Part shown: one piece after another, positions 29,287 to 38,019 of the stretch
How the letters are laid out: each line of letters begins with the position of its first letter
Numbering within the stretch: the stretch's first letter is position 1
From: SSSZ01 sp016790965
Lineage (GTDB): Bacteria; Pseudomonadota; Gammaproteobacteria; Burkholderiales; Rhodocyclaceae
Length of the DNA: 64,000 nucleotides
Assembly (NCBI GenBank): GCA_016790965.1
Contig: JAEUNZ010000048.1
Coordinates: 55,795 to 119,794, forward strand
Direction of reading: 5' to 3'
Notes under the pieces: generated by a model
Databases searched by the model: none
What the model was told of the DNA's origin: nothing
Seen by the model: the letters and a program-made list of their open reading frames with translations, nothing else
Position numbers and translations under genes: made by a program

Positions 29287-30948
29287 ATGGACAAGATCTG
29301 GCTCAAGAGTTACCCGGCGGGCATTCCCGCCGACATCTCCACCGACCATTGCCCCTCCCTGGTGGCCCTGGTCGAGGAAGCCTGCCGCAAGTACGCCGAG
29401 CGGACGGCCTTCATCAGCATGGGGCAGGAGTTGTCTTACGCCGAGCTCGACGCTCGTTCGCGTGAGTTCGCCGGTTGGCTCCAGGCCCGGGGCCTGGGCA
29501 AGGGCGACCGGGTAGCGCTGATGATGCCCAATTTGCTGCAGTACCCGGTGGCCCTGGTGGGCGCGCTGAGGGCGGGGTGCGTGGTGGTCAATTGCAATCC
29601 CTTGTATACGCCGCGGGAACTGGAGCACCAGTTGAAGGATTCCGGGGCGACGGCCATCGTCATCGTCGAGAACTTCGCCCATACCCTGGAACAGGTCATC
29701 GCCCGCACCGCCGTGCGCCATGTCGTCGTGACCCCCATGGGCGAGATGCTGGGTTTCCCCAAGGGCTTGCTGGTGAATCTGGTGGTGCGCCACGTGAAGA
29801 AAATGGTCCCCACCTGGTCCCTGCCCGAGGCGGTGAATTTTGCGGCGGCCCTGGCCGAGGGTCGCCGGGCGGAACAGAAGCCGGTGCTCCTGGGACATGA
29901 CGACCTGGCCTTCCTGCAATACACGGGGGGCACCACGGGCGTTTCCAAGGGGGCCATGCTGTCCCATGGCAACATCACCGCCAACGTCCTGCAGGCCCAC
30001 GCCTGGATCAGGCCGGTGATCCGAGATGGGCAGGAATGCATCGTCACGGCGCTGCCGCTTTATCATATCTTCGCCCTCACGGCGAACTGCCTCACCTTCA
30101 TCATGGCTGGGGCGCGCAATCTGCTCATCGCCAACCCGCGGGATATCCCGGGCTTCGTCAAGGAGTGGGGGCGCTATCCGGTTTCGGTGGCCACCGGGGT
30201 CAATACCCTGTTCAACGCCCTGCTCAACGACCCCGGATTCGCCAAGCTCGATTTTTCCCCCATGCGCATTACCTTGGGGGGCGGCATGGCGGTGCAGAGC
30301 GCGGTGGCGGATCGCTGGAGGGCCATCACCGGCGGCCCCTTGCTTCAGGCCTACGGCCTCACCGAGACCTCTCCGGCGGCCACCATCAACCCGCTCGATC
30401 TGGACAGCTTCAACGGTTCCATCGGCCTGCCCATTCCCTCGACCGAGGTTTCGATCCGCGATGACCATGGACACGAGGTGGAGCGGGGCCAGGTGGGCGA
30501 AATCTGCATTCGCGGCCCCCAGGTAATGAAAGGCTACTGGAAGCGGCCGGAAGAGACAGCGCTGGTCATGACCCCCGACGGCTTTCTCCGTACCGGTGAT
30601 ATGGGCTATATCGACGCAGGAGGCTTCGTCTTCCTGGTGGATCGCAAGAAGGACATGATCCTGGTGTCCGGATTCAACGTCTATCCCAACGAGGTGGAAG
30701 AGGCGGTAGCCCGCCACCCGGGCGTACGGGACGTGGCGGCCATCGGCGTTGCCGACGACCGTTCCGGCGAGGCAGTGAAAATCTTCGTGGTGAAGAAAGA
30801 TCCCGCCCTTACCGCCGAGGCCCTCATCGAACATTGCCGGGGAGAGCTCACCGGCTACAAGGTGCCGCGCCAGGTGGAATTCCGCGATGACCTGCCGCGG
30901 ACCAATGTCGGCAAGATTCTGCGCCGGGCCCTCAAGGAAGGCGCGTAG
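29287..30948 (+). CDS. fadD: Long-chain fatty-acid-CoA ligase FadD
   Basis: The 553-residue adenylate-forming enzyme activates fatty acids with ATP and CoA. Motifs seen are the P-loop YTGGTTGVSKGAMLSHGN (~217-234), YGLTETSPAA, GFLRTGDMGYID and the catalytic lysine region LPRTNVGKILRR at the C-terminus. The strong ribosome-binding site AAGGAGGGAGCGGC precedes the ATG. It supplies acyl-CoA to the dehydrogenases in the cluster. The next gene starts six bases after its stop. Confidence 0.94.
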   Translation: MDKIWLKSYPAGIPADISTDHCPSLVALVEEACRKYAERTAFISMGQELSYAELDARSREFAGWLQARGLGKGDRVALMMPNLLQYPVALVGALRAGCVVVNCNPLYTPRELEHQLKDSGATAIVIVENFAHTLEQVIARTAVRHVVVTPMGEMLGFPKGLLVNLVVRHVKKMVPTWSLPEAVNFAAALAEGRRAEQKPVLLGHDDLAFLQYTGGTTGVSKGAMLSHGNITANVLQAHAWIRPVIRDGQECIVTALPLYHIFALTANCLTFIMAGARNLLIANPRDIPGFVKEWGRYPVSVATGVNTLFNALLNDPGFAKLDFSPMRITLGGGMAVQSAVADRWRAITGGPLLQAYGLTETSPAATINPLDLDSFNGSIGLPIPSTEVSIRDDHGHEVERGQVGEICIRGPQVMKGYWKRPEETALVMTPDGFLRTGDMGYIDAGGFVFLVDRKKDMILVSGFNVYPNEVEEAVARHPGVRDVAAIGVADDRSGEAVKIFVVKKDPALTAEALIEHCRGELTGYKVPRQVEFRDDLPRTNVGKILRRALKEGA

Positions 30949-30954
30949 ACATCG

Positions 30955-31902
30955 ATGGCCATCCCCGAATGCCTGCGCCGGGGGCTGGCCCTGCCGGTGA
31001 TCGGGGCGCCCCTGTTCATCGTCTCCACGCCGGAACTGGTCATTGCCCAGTGCAAGGCCGGGGTCATCGGCGCCTTTCCCGCCCTCAACGCCCGGCCGCC
31101 CGGGGAGCTGGAACGCTGGATCGAGCGCATCGAGGCCGAACTCGCCGCCTGCCCGGGGGCCGCAGCCTACGCGGTGAATCAGATCGTCCATCGCAGCAAT
31201 CCCCGTCTCGAGCACGATCTGGAAGTCTGTGTGCGGCACCGGGTGCCCCTGGTCATCACCAGCCTGCGGGCGCCGGGGGCGGTGGTGCCGGCGGTGCACG
31301 GCTATGGAGGTCTGGTCTTCCATGACGTCATCAGCGTGCGCCATGCGGAGAAGGCCCTGGAAGCCGGCGTCGATGGGCTGATCCTGGTCTGTGCCGGCGC
31401 CGGAGGCCACGGCGGCACCCTGAGTCCCTTCGCCCTGATGGCGGAGGTGCGTCGCTTCTACGACGGACCAATCGCCCTTTCAGGCGCCATCGCCACCGGC
31501 CGCGGCATCCTCGCCGCCCAGGCCATGGGGGCGGACTTCGCCTATATCGGCACCCGTTTCATCGCCACCCGGGAAGCCCGGGCGAGCGACGCCTACAAGG
31601 CCTGTCTGGTCGATTCCACGGCGTCGGACATCGTCTATACGCCCTATTTTTCTGGGGTGGCAGGCAATTACCTGCGGGCCAGCATCGTTGCCGCCGGCTA
31701 CGACCCGGAGCATCTGCCTTCCGAGGCGAGCCCGCCGCTCGATCTGGCTGCCGCGACCACCGCCAAGGTCTGGAAGGACATCTGGGGCGCGGGACAGGGG
31801 GTGGGCGCCATCGACGATCTTCCCCCCACCGCCGACCTGGTCGCGCGTCTGGCCCGGGAGTACGCTGCCGCCCGGGACACCCTGAACCGCCTGTCGCCAT
31901 GA
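30955..31902 (+). CDS. Nitronate monooxygenase-like FMN protein
   Basis: The 315-residue protein belongs to the nitronate monooxygenase (2-nitropropane dioxygenase) family of FMN TIM barrels. Features seen are LPVIGAPLFIVSTPELV, the FMN phosphate-binding stretch AGAGGHGGTLSPFALM and IALSGAIATGRGILAAQAMGAD. Members oxidise alkyl nitronates, and others act as NADH:quinone reductases. In beta-oxidation clusters its job is unclear; detoxifying nitro fatty compounds or a redox role are possible. It is six bases from fadD and overlaps the next gene by ATGA. Confidence 0.83.
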   Translation: MAIPECLRRGLALPVIGAPLFIVSTPELVIAQCKAGVIGAFPALNARPPGELERWIERIEAELAACPGAAAYAVNQIVHRSNPRLEHDLEVCVRHRVPLVITSLRAPGAVVPAVHGYGGLVFHDVISVRHAEKALEAGVDGLILVCAGAGGHGGTLSPFALMAEVRRFYDGPIALSGAIATGRGILAAQAMGADFAYIGTRFIATREARASDAYKACLVDSTASDIVYTPYFSGVAGNYLRASIVAAGYDPEHLPSEASPPLDLAAATTAKVWKDIWGAGQGVGAIDDLPPTADLVARLAREYAAARDTLNRLSP

Positions 31903-33680
31903 CCGCCTACCGCGTGCCCCTGGCCGAAATGCGCTTCGTCATGGACGAACTGGCGGGCTTTGCCGAACTCGGCTCCCAGTGCCCCGCCTGGGGGGAAGTG
32001 ACGCCTGACCTGGCCGATGCAGTCCTGAGAGAGGCGGCCCGCTTCGCCGAAGAAGTCCTGCTGCCCCTGAATCGCGTCGGCGACCGGGAAGGCTGCCGCC
32101 TGGAATCCGGCCAGGTCACGACGCCGCCGGGCTGGCGGGAGGCCTACCGGGCCTTCTGTGCCGGCGGCTGGAACGGCATCGCCTGCCCGCCGGAGTACGG
32201 CGGCCAGGGCTTGCCGGCCAGCCTGGCCGTGGCGGTGAAGGAAATGCTCTGTTCGGCCAACCTGGCCTTCTCCCTGGCGCCCCTGCTCACCACCGGGGCG
32301 GTGGATGCGCTTCTGGCAGGGGCGGATGCGCAGCTCAAGGCTGCCTATCTGGAAAAAATGGTGAGCGGCGAATGGGCCAGCACCATGAATCTCACCGAAC
32401 CCCAGGCCGGTTCGGACCTGGGCCTTATCCGTTGCCGTGCCGAACCCGATGGTGCCGGCCGCTACCGGGTCTTCGGACAAAAAATATTCATCACCTACGG
32501 CGAGCACGACCTTACCGACAATATCGTGCACCTGGTTCTCGCCCGTTTGCCGGACGCGCCGCCGGGGGTAAAGGGCATTTCCCTCTTCCTCGTCCCCAAA
32601 GTGCTTCCCGACGGGCGCAAGAACGACCTGCGCTGCCTGTCCCTGGAACACAAGCTGGGCATCCACGCCAGCCCCACCTGCGTCATGGCCTACGGCGACG
32701 GGGAAGGCGCCCTGGGCGCCTTGGTCGGCGAAGCGCACCGGGGTCTGGAAACCATGTTCGTGATGATGAACGAGGCCCGCCTGGGCGTCGGCCTGCAGGG
32801 GGTCGCCCTCGGGGAACGGGCCTGGCAGGCCGCCCGGGCCTACGCCCGGCAGCGACTCCAGGGCCGCGACGCCCTCAGCGGCGAAGGGCCGGTACCCCTG
32901 AATCGCCACGCGGACGTGCGGCGCATGCTCCTCCTGATGCAGACCCGGGTGCAGGCCATGCGGGCCCTGAGCTACCTCGCCTACGGCCTCATGGATCGGG
33001 CACACGCCCATCCCGATCCCCGCCAGCGGGCCGAAGCCCTGGCCCTGGCGGAATTCCTCACCCCCCTGGTCAAGGCAGGCGGCACGGAAACCGGGGTCGA
33101 GGTGGCTTCCCTGGCCATCCAGGTCCATGGGGGCACCGGCTACATGGAAGAAACCGGCGTCGCCCAGTTGTACCGCGATGCGCGCATCACCCCCCTCTAC
33201 GAAGGCACCACCGGCATCCAGGCCAACGATCTGGTGTTCAGAAAACTCCTGCGGGATGGTGGTGCCACCGCCCGCGGGCTGTTGGCGCGCATCGCCGCGA
33301 CGGTAGGAGAATTGGAAGCGGCCGAGCAGGGCGAGCTGGTGGCCCTGGCCCTGCGCTTGCAGGAAGGCCTCGCCGCCTGGACCGCCGCCAGCGAACACCT
33401 GCTGGCCGCCACACGGGATGACGGAGCAGGAAGCCTCGCCGCCGCGGTGCCCTACCTTAATCTTGCAGTGACCGTCGCTGGGGGCTGGCAACTGGCCCGG
33501 GGCGCCCTGGCGGCTGCGGCCCGTCTGGCTGCCGGGGTGGGCGAGCCTGGCCCGCTGCGCGCCCGCATCGCCGGAGCCCGCTTCTACGGCGAGCATGTCC
33601 TGCCCCAGGCTGGCGCCTGGCTGGTCACGGTCAGGGCCGGTGCCGCGGGCCTGACGGACGGCCTGGCGGACGGGGATTGA
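31899..33680 (+). CDS. Acyl-CoA dehydrogenase, DmdC/long type
   Basis: The 593-residue protein is a second acyl-CoA dehydrogenase of the ~600-residue type with an extra C-terminal domain, related to 3-(methylthio)propanoyl-CoA dehydrogenase DmdC. Motifs: GWNGIACPPEYGGQGLP, STMNLTEPQAGSDLG (substrate and FAD contact), KIFITYGEHDLTDN and YRDARITPLYEGTTGIQANDL with the catalytic Glu. Substrate choice cannot be settled from sequence. It starts with ATGA overlapping the previous gene, and is the last clear member of the cluster. Confidence 0.92.
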   Translation: MTAYRVPLAEMRFVMDELAGFAELGSQCPAWGEVTPDLADAVLREAARFAEEVLLPLNRVGDREGCRLESGQVTTPPGWREAYRAFCAGGWNGIACPPEYGGQGLPASLAVAVKEMLCSANLAFSLAPLLTTGAVDALLAGADAQLKAAYLEKMVSGEWASTMNLTEPQAGSDLGLIRCRAEPDGAGRYRVFGQKIFITYGEHDLTDNIVHLVLARLPDAPPGVKGISLFLVPKVLPDGRKNDLRCLSLEHKLGIHASPTCVMAYGDGEGALGALVGEAHRGLETMFVMMNEARLGVGLQGVALGERAWQAARAYARQRLQGRDALSGEGPVPLNRHADVRRMLLLMQTRVQAMRALSYLAYGLMDRAHAHPDPRQRAEALALAEFLTPLVKAGGTETGVEVASLAIQVHGGTGYMEETGVAQLYRDARITPLYEGTTGIQANDLVFRKLLRDGGATARGLLARIAATVGELEAAEQGELVALALRLQEGLAAWTAASEHLLAATRDDGAGSLAAAVPYLNLAVTVAGGWQLARGALAAAARLAAGVGEPGPLRARIAGARFYGEHVLPQAGAWLVTVRAGAAGLTDGLADGD

Positions 33681-33693
33681 AGCCCCGGCGGTC

Positions 33694-34338
33694 ATGGGTG
33701 CGCGGGATCATTCGAGGATGAACGGACCCCTGGCGCGCTGGGTGCACCGCGCCGCCGAAGCCACCGGCATCGCCGCCCTGGTGGTGCATTTCCACCGCCA
33801 CGGTCGGCAGGCGGGACAAGCCTCCCGCCTAGGGAAGGCGCTCTATCGGGCGCGGCACTCCCGTGCCTACCCGCTGGCTGTCGCCCTCCTGGCCGCCGTT
33901 TCGGCCGCCACCGGTCTCTATCCCTACGGGCCGGTCATCATCGCTGCTGTCGTCTTCGCGCCCGACCGTTGGCGCTCAAGCTATCTCGCGGCATGCGTGG
34001 GCGCAGCCCTGGGGGGCATGGTCACGGCTCTTCTGGTCGAAACCCTGGGACTGGGTCTCGTGGATAGCGCTTTCCCTGGGGCGCGGACGCACGAGTTCTG
34101 GGAGCGCTCGGCCTACTGGATCGAGCAGCATGGCCCTCTGGCCCTGGCGGCTATCGCCGCTCTGCCGCTTCCTCAGATGCCCGCCCTGCTGGTTTCCGCC
34201 CTGGGAGACCTGCACCCGCTCACCATCGGCGGCGCGCTGTTTGCCGGCAAGCTGGTCAAATACGGGGCCTACATCCTGGCCACCCGGGTGGTCCTGGCCG
34301 CCCTGCATCGGGTGGGGGAGATGGTGGATCCGTCATAG
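33694..34338 (+). CDS. Membrane protein, VTT/DedA-like
   Basis: The protein of up to 214 residues has four to five hydrophobic segments (~60-85, 85-115, 130-165, 180-205) and conserved-looking blocks such as AALPLPQMPALLVSALGDL and GALFAGKLVKYGAYI, which recall the VTT (SNARE-associated, DedA) domain. Those proteins act as lipid or solute transporters in the inner membrane. The start at 33694 or 33718 is unclear. It follows the acyl-CoA dehydrogenase by 13 bases and may be co-transcribed. Its TAG stop lies six bases before a family A element. Confidence 0.68.
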   Translation: MGARDHSRMNGPLARWVHRAAEATGIAALVVHFHRHGRQAGQASRLGKALYRARHSRAYPLAVALLAAVSAATGLYPYGPVIIAAVVFAPDRWRSSYLAACVGAALGGMVTALLVETLGLGLVDSAFPGARTHEFWERSAYWIEQHGPLALAAIAALPLPQMPALLVSALGDLHPLTIGGALFAGKLVKYGAYILATRVVLAALHRVGEMVDPS

Positions 34339-34344
34339 GGGGCA

Positions 34345-34512
34345 CTAGTAGCCAGTCACAAAGATTCAGCTATGTTCGGCACGCCCCGCATCCCCGCTCT
34401 TTTTGTCGCTCATCCTCGCCATGGCTTCGGCTATGGCTGTGGTTCGCTTCGCGCGATCGGGGCGCGGATGCGCGCCTCGGCATCCGCGCAAACCTGTGTG
34501 ACTGACTACTAG
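34345..34512. mobile_element. MITE-like element, family A, copy 2
   Basis: A 160-bp body (34349-34508) lies between CTAG copies and is about 90 % identical by eye to copy 1 at 6628-6795. Its right CTAG is shared with the left CTAG of the family C element. Its centre holds CGCCATGGCTTCGGCTATGG. It separates two convergent genes. Confidence 0.85.
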
Positions 34513-34674
34513 TACTGCGTTCCGTCAATAAGCTTACAAATGAAATCGATGCATTCTCGTGTCAGACAAGGCGCAAACCGCAGTCATAGCCGAAGCTATG
34601 ACGAGGATTTGCAACGCCGCGTGGCGCGAGAAGGCGCGATTTAATGTAAGCGGTTTGGCGGAACGCAGTACTAG
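34509..34674. mobile_element. MITE-like element, family C, in a stop codon
   Basis: A 158-bp body (34513-34670) lies between CTAG copies. Ends TACTGCGTTCCGTCAA and TTTGGCGGAACGCAGTA are inverted repeats running ~26 bases with few mismatches. The right CTAG (34671-34674) contains the TAG stop of the minus-strand YaiI-like gene. The centre AACCGCAGTCATAGCCGAAG (from 34576) and CTATGACGAGGAT matches the reverse complement of the family A centre, although the ends are unrelated. Confidence 0.82.
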
Positions 34675-35117
34675 CCCCGCCTGGCCAGCCAGCGATCCAA
34701 CTGATTGGCGAAGGCCTGCCGATCCGCGCTGGAGAGGGCCGCCGGGCCGCCGGTTTCGACACCGCTGCTGCGCAGGCTGTCCATGAAATTGCGCATCGTG
34801 AGGCGCTCCTGGATGTTGGCCTCGGACAGCAATTCGCCGCGGGGCTCGATGACGGTGGCGCCCTTGGCGATGACCTGGGCGGCGAGGGGGATGTCGGCGC
34901 TAATGACCAGATCGCCCGCCTGGGCTTCGGCCACGATGCGCTGATCCGCCACATCGAAACCCCCGGGAACCTGCAGGGCCTTGATCCAGGGGGAGGGGGG
35001 CACGCGGAGCATCTGGTTGGCCACCAGGGTGAGAGGAATCCGCGTGCGCTGGGCGGCGCGGTAGAGGATTTCCTTGATGACGACCGGGCAGGCGTCGGCG
35101 TCGACCCAGATTTTCAT
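34671..35117 (-). CDS. YaiI/YqxD family protein (UPF0178)
   Basis: The 148-residue protein starts MKIWVDADACPVVIKEIL, the signature of the UPF0178 family, with LVISADIPLAAQVI and RGELLSEANIQERL further on. The acidic DADAC and SADIPLA residues recall a PIN-like nuclease fold, but the function of the family is not established. The ATG at 35117 is used because the family begins there. Its TAG stop is created by the CTAG copy at the end of the family C element, so the insertion kept the reading frame end. Confidence 0.9.
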   Translation of the reverse strand: MKIWVDADACPVVIKEILYRAAQRTRIPLTLVANQMLRVPPSPWIKALQVPGGFDVADQRIVAEAQAGDLVISADIPLAAQVIAKGATVIEPRGELLSEANIQERLTMRNFMDSLRSSGVETGGPAALSSADRQAFANQLDRWLARRG

Positions 35118-35197
35118 GGGGATGGCTTTCTTGAAGACCACTCCACGATAGCACTGGCTGCGTTGGGATTGCGCATCCGACTTCTCCGGGGACTGAC

Positions 35198-35219
35198 GAG
35201 CGGTCAACTCAGGTTTCTA
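35198..35219. repeat. Remnant end of a family D element
   Basis: GCGGTCAACTCAGGTTTCTAGG matches the reverse complement of the left end of the family D element (39937-39958) at about 19 of 22 positions and is followed by TTAA. No second end is found within 300 bases, so it is probably a truncated copy. Confidence 0.5.
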
Positions 35220-35400
35220 GGTTAACTCCTTGACCCTTTGGAAACTTCGCTTGCCTGCCCCCAAGAAGAAGGGTCGCCCGCCCCTCAGGCGTGCAAGCCA
35301 CGGGTTCAGAAAGCCGGCTTGGCCGGGGGCAGGGGAAGAGAAGTGGTTTTCCGGCAGAACTTGACGGGCAGTCGGCAAGTCGTCGGATCACCGCCGAATG

Positions 35401-35721
35401 TCACTGGGTCTGCGGGAAAGGCCCCTCACCCCGCACATGGGAGCACAGCTCCAGGGCGCGGGCCACCATGCAGGGCGCGTTGGGAGAGCAAGAGCTGCAG
35501 GTGCTGCGCAGATTCGCCAGGTCGATGGTGCCGGGTTCGTAAAGCTCGGAGAGGACCTTGATTTCGTGGGTGTCGGGCCAGCGCAGACCGCCGGCCGGCT
35601 TGGAAAAGTACTCCAGGATCGCGAGAAAGGTTGCGGCGAACTGTGCTTTTCTGTCGGACTGCGCTGAAGATTCGACCAGGTGTCGCTCCAGGGTGCAGGC
35701 GGCATCGTTATGATGTCTCAT
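35401..35721 (-). CDS. Hypothetical Cys-rich small protein, 106 residues
   Basis: No family is recognised. The protein has a helical N-terminal part (QFAATFLAILEYFSKPAGG), a middle segment KVLSELYEPGTIDLANL and a C-terminal cluster of cysteines CSSCSPNAPC (~76-85) that could bind a metal. Codon use is normal for the window. The start at 35721 lacks a good ribosome-binding site. It sits between the YaiI-like gene and the PAS-LuxR gene, all on the minus strand. Confidence 0.5.
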   Translation of the reverse strand: MRHHNDAACTLERHLVESSAQSDRKAQFAATFLAILEYFSKPAGGLRWPDTHEIKVLSELYEPGTIDLANLRSTCSSCSPNAPCMVARALELCSHVRGEGPFPQTQ

Positions 35722-35902
35722 TATGAATCCATAGCTGCGGGGTCAGGACCGCGTATTGTAGGGAGTTGCTCAGACCGCCGGCATCGCCTGGATGCGGTAA
35801 TTTTCTCTCCTCTTCAGGGCAATTTCACCGCGCGCAAGGCCCGTCCCTCCCACATTTGGAACGAGGGCGCGCTCGAGGAGGGCGTGTTCGAGGAGGGTGC
35901 GG

Positions 35903-37315
35903 TCAATGGGCGAGCAGCCCGTGTTCCATGGCAAAGCGGGTCACTTCGGCCGTGCTGTGCAGGTCGAGTTTGGCCATCAGGTTGCGCCGGTGGGAGCCGA
36001 TGGTGCCCGGGGAAAGGTGCATGCGCTCGGCGATCTGGGTCGAAGTGAGGCCCTCCGCGATCAGGGTGAGAACGGTCATCTCCCGCCGTGTCAGGCTGCT
36101 GGCGGCAGACGAGGGGGGGACGGCCTGCGTGGCGATATTGACGGACTTGATGACCGACTGCAGGCGGATCAGGAGATTTTCCGTTTCCTGACTCAGGCGC
36201 TTCTGGAGGCTGATGTCCTGGCAAGTGCCGATGACGCGCGTTGCCCAGCCTGACTCGGTGCGCTCCATGACCTTGCCGCTGGTCAGAATCCAGACCCAGT
36301 GACCCTCCGCGTGGCGTACGCGGTGTTCGATCTGGAAGATCGGCGTTTCGCCCTTGAGGTGCTGGCGGAAGAGCGCGGTGGCGAAATGCAGGTCGTCCGG
36401 GTGGATGGCGCTGACCCAGCGTTCCCGGCTCATGGTCGCACCAGCGGGATCGAGTCCGAAAATTTCGAATACCCGGCCATCGCACACCATGTCTCCTACC
36501 AGAATGTCCACCGACCACATGCCGGACGACGAGCCCCGCATCGCCAATTCCAGTTGCTCCTTGCTGCGTTTGAGTTCGTCTTCCAGGGCCTTGCGCGATG
36601 TGATGTCGCGCACCACGGCGATCCACAGGCGCTCCAACCCCGGGAAACTGTGGCCTGAAATGGTGGAGTTGGTCCAGAAGCGACAGCCGTCGCTGCGTCT
36701 GGCGATGCTGTCGCCCTGCCAGATCCCCTGCTCGCGCAGGGCATGGCGCACGGTCCGGGCGCGCTCTTCCGCCTCGGGCGAGTCGTCGCCGTTCAAGCGG
36801 GAGACCTCATGGCCGAGCAGTTCATTGGCCCCGTAACCGAACAGGGCATCGGCAGCGCCATTGGTGTACACGATCCGCCCTGCGTCGGAGTAGACGACGA
36901 CCCCGTCGCTGATGGCGGCGAGAACCTGCAACTGATCGGCCAGATTGCGGCGCCTTTCCTGCGGCGGCCGTGCGAGGTCGAAGGATGCCAGGTAGGCGTT
37001 TGCCACGCCCTCGACCGGCGTGACGCCGACTTCGAAGCGTTCGAGGCCGCCGTCCTTGCGCCGGTGCATGACGGGCCCCTTGAAGTAGTTTCGTGTACCG
37101 ATCTGGTGCAGTACGTCCTGCCAGAAGCGCTGAAAACTGGCCTGGTCGGCAAAGAGCGCACGGCTGGGCTGGTCGATGAGCTCGGTCGCAGCGTACCCGA
37201 AAAGGCGATGCATTTCCTCGTTGGCCCACAGCACCGCCCAGTCGCTGAAATCGACGGAGCTTGCGCTTCCCGCGGGCGCTTTCTCGCATAGGTGGCCTTG
37301 CGTGGATAGATCCAT
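35903..37315 (-). CDS. PAS-domain LuxR-type transcriptional regulator
   Basis: The 470-residue protein has three PAS domains (~20-120, ~125-240, ~250-380; examples DGVVVYSDAGRIVYTNGAAD and GDMVCDGRVFEIFGLDP) and a C-terminal LuxR-type helix-turn-helix (SSLTRREMTVLTLIAEGLTS, ~408-470, ending in GTIGSHRRNLMAKLDLHS). It has no kinase or receiver domain, so sensing and DNA binding are in one chain. It is divergent from the shp-dhc-cytochrome b561 cluster, which it may regulate. A weak Fnr-like box lies 61-74 bases upstream of its start. Confidence 0.85.
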   Translation of the reverse strand: MDLSTQGHLCEKAPAGSASSVDFSDWAVLWANEEMHRLFGYAATELIDQPSRALFADQASFQRFWQDVLHQIGTRNYFKGPVMHRRKDGGLERFEVGVTPVEGVANAYLASFDLARPPQERRRNLADQLQVLAAISDGVVVYSDAGRIVYTNGAADALFGYGANELLGHEVSRLNGDDSPEAEERARTVRHALREQGIWQGDSIARRSDGCRFWTNSTISGHSFPGLERLWIAVVRDITSRKALEDELKRSKEQLELAMRGSSSGMWSVDILVGDMVCDGRVFEIFGLDPAGATMSRERWVSAIHPDDLHFATALFRQHLKGETPIFQIEHRVRHAEGHWVWILTSGKVMERTESGWATRVIGTCQDISLQKRLSQETENLLIRLQSVIKSVNIATQAVPPSSAASSLTRREMTVLTLIAEGLTSTQIAERMHLSPGTIGSHRRNLMAKLDLHSTAEVTRFAMEHGLLAH

Positions 37316-37375
37316 GGGCTGGGTTCCCGAAAAGCGATCGACGCCTGAAAATTATGCCTTTCCTCATAGAAAACC

Positions 37376-37389
37376 TTGCGCAAAATCAA
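37376..37389. promoter_or_regulatory. Possible Fnr/Anr-like box
   Basis: TTGCG-CAAA-ATCAA matches the TTGAT-N4-ATCAA consensus at 8 of 10 positions. It lies between the PAS-LuxR gene and the cytochrome gene. One such match in a 280-base spacer can occur by chance. Confidence 0.25.
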
Positions 37390-37599
37390 GACTTCGCGAA
37401 GTTGATGGCGCGCGAAAACGCGAGATCCCCGAACTGGCTGTCCCGCAGCGGGGCGCGGAAGCTCAGCGCGTGGGCGAAGGGTATCGGGTGCCGCGGGCGG
37501 CACGGGATTCTGCTCAGGCCGATGCAGGACAACGGAATTCACTTGGCTTTAAGTTCCGCTCCTTATGCTGGCGTCCGTACCCACCCTCTGGATGACACG

Positions 37600-38007
37600 A
37601 TGAAAATCCCCCTGTTTCTGTCACTGGCTGCAAGCCTTCCCCTGGCGCCCATCGCCATAGCGGAGACCCCAGGCGAATTTCTGAACCGCTACGAGGCCGA
37701 GGCGCGGCAAGGCGAACCCACCTACGCGGCGTCGCCCTGGCGCGGAGAGCAGTTCTTCCGCCAGGTCGGGGTCAAGGACTGGAGTTGTTCCACCTGCCAT
37801 ACCGACAACCCGGCAGGGCCGGGCAGGCATGCCACGACGGCCAAGGCTATCGACCCCCTGGCGCCGGCGTCCAACGCGGCTCGCTTTACCCGGGCGGAAA
37901 AGGTGGAGAAGTGGTTCAAGCGCAATTGCAACGATGTCCTGGGACGTGCCTGCAGTCCCCGCGAGAAGAGCGATGTCCTGGCTTACCTCATCACCGTCAA
38001 GCCCTGA
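37600..38007 (+). CDS. shp: SHP-type cytochrome c (DUF1924)
   Basis: The 135-residue protein has a signal peptide (cleavage near residue 21, PIAIAE) and one haem-binding motif CSTCH at 63-67. The pattern GEFLNRYEAEARQGEP, SPWRGEQFFRQ and NDVLGRACSPREKSDVLAYL is that of DUF1924, which includes the sphaeroides haem protein SHP, an oxygen- and NO-binding class I-like cytochrome. It is periplasmic. The ATG at 37600 is the only one giving the signal peptide. It leads an operon with a dihaem cytochrome and cytochrome b561, which should deliver electrons to it. Confidence 0.88.
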   Translation: MKIPLFLSLAASLPLAPIAIAETPGEFLNRYEAEARQGEPTYAASPWRGEQFFRQVGVKDWSCSTCHTDNPAGPGRHATTAKAIDPLAPASNAARFTRAEKVEKWFKRNCNDVLGRACSPREKSDVLAYLITVKP

Positions 38008-38019
38008 TGAGGAAAACCC

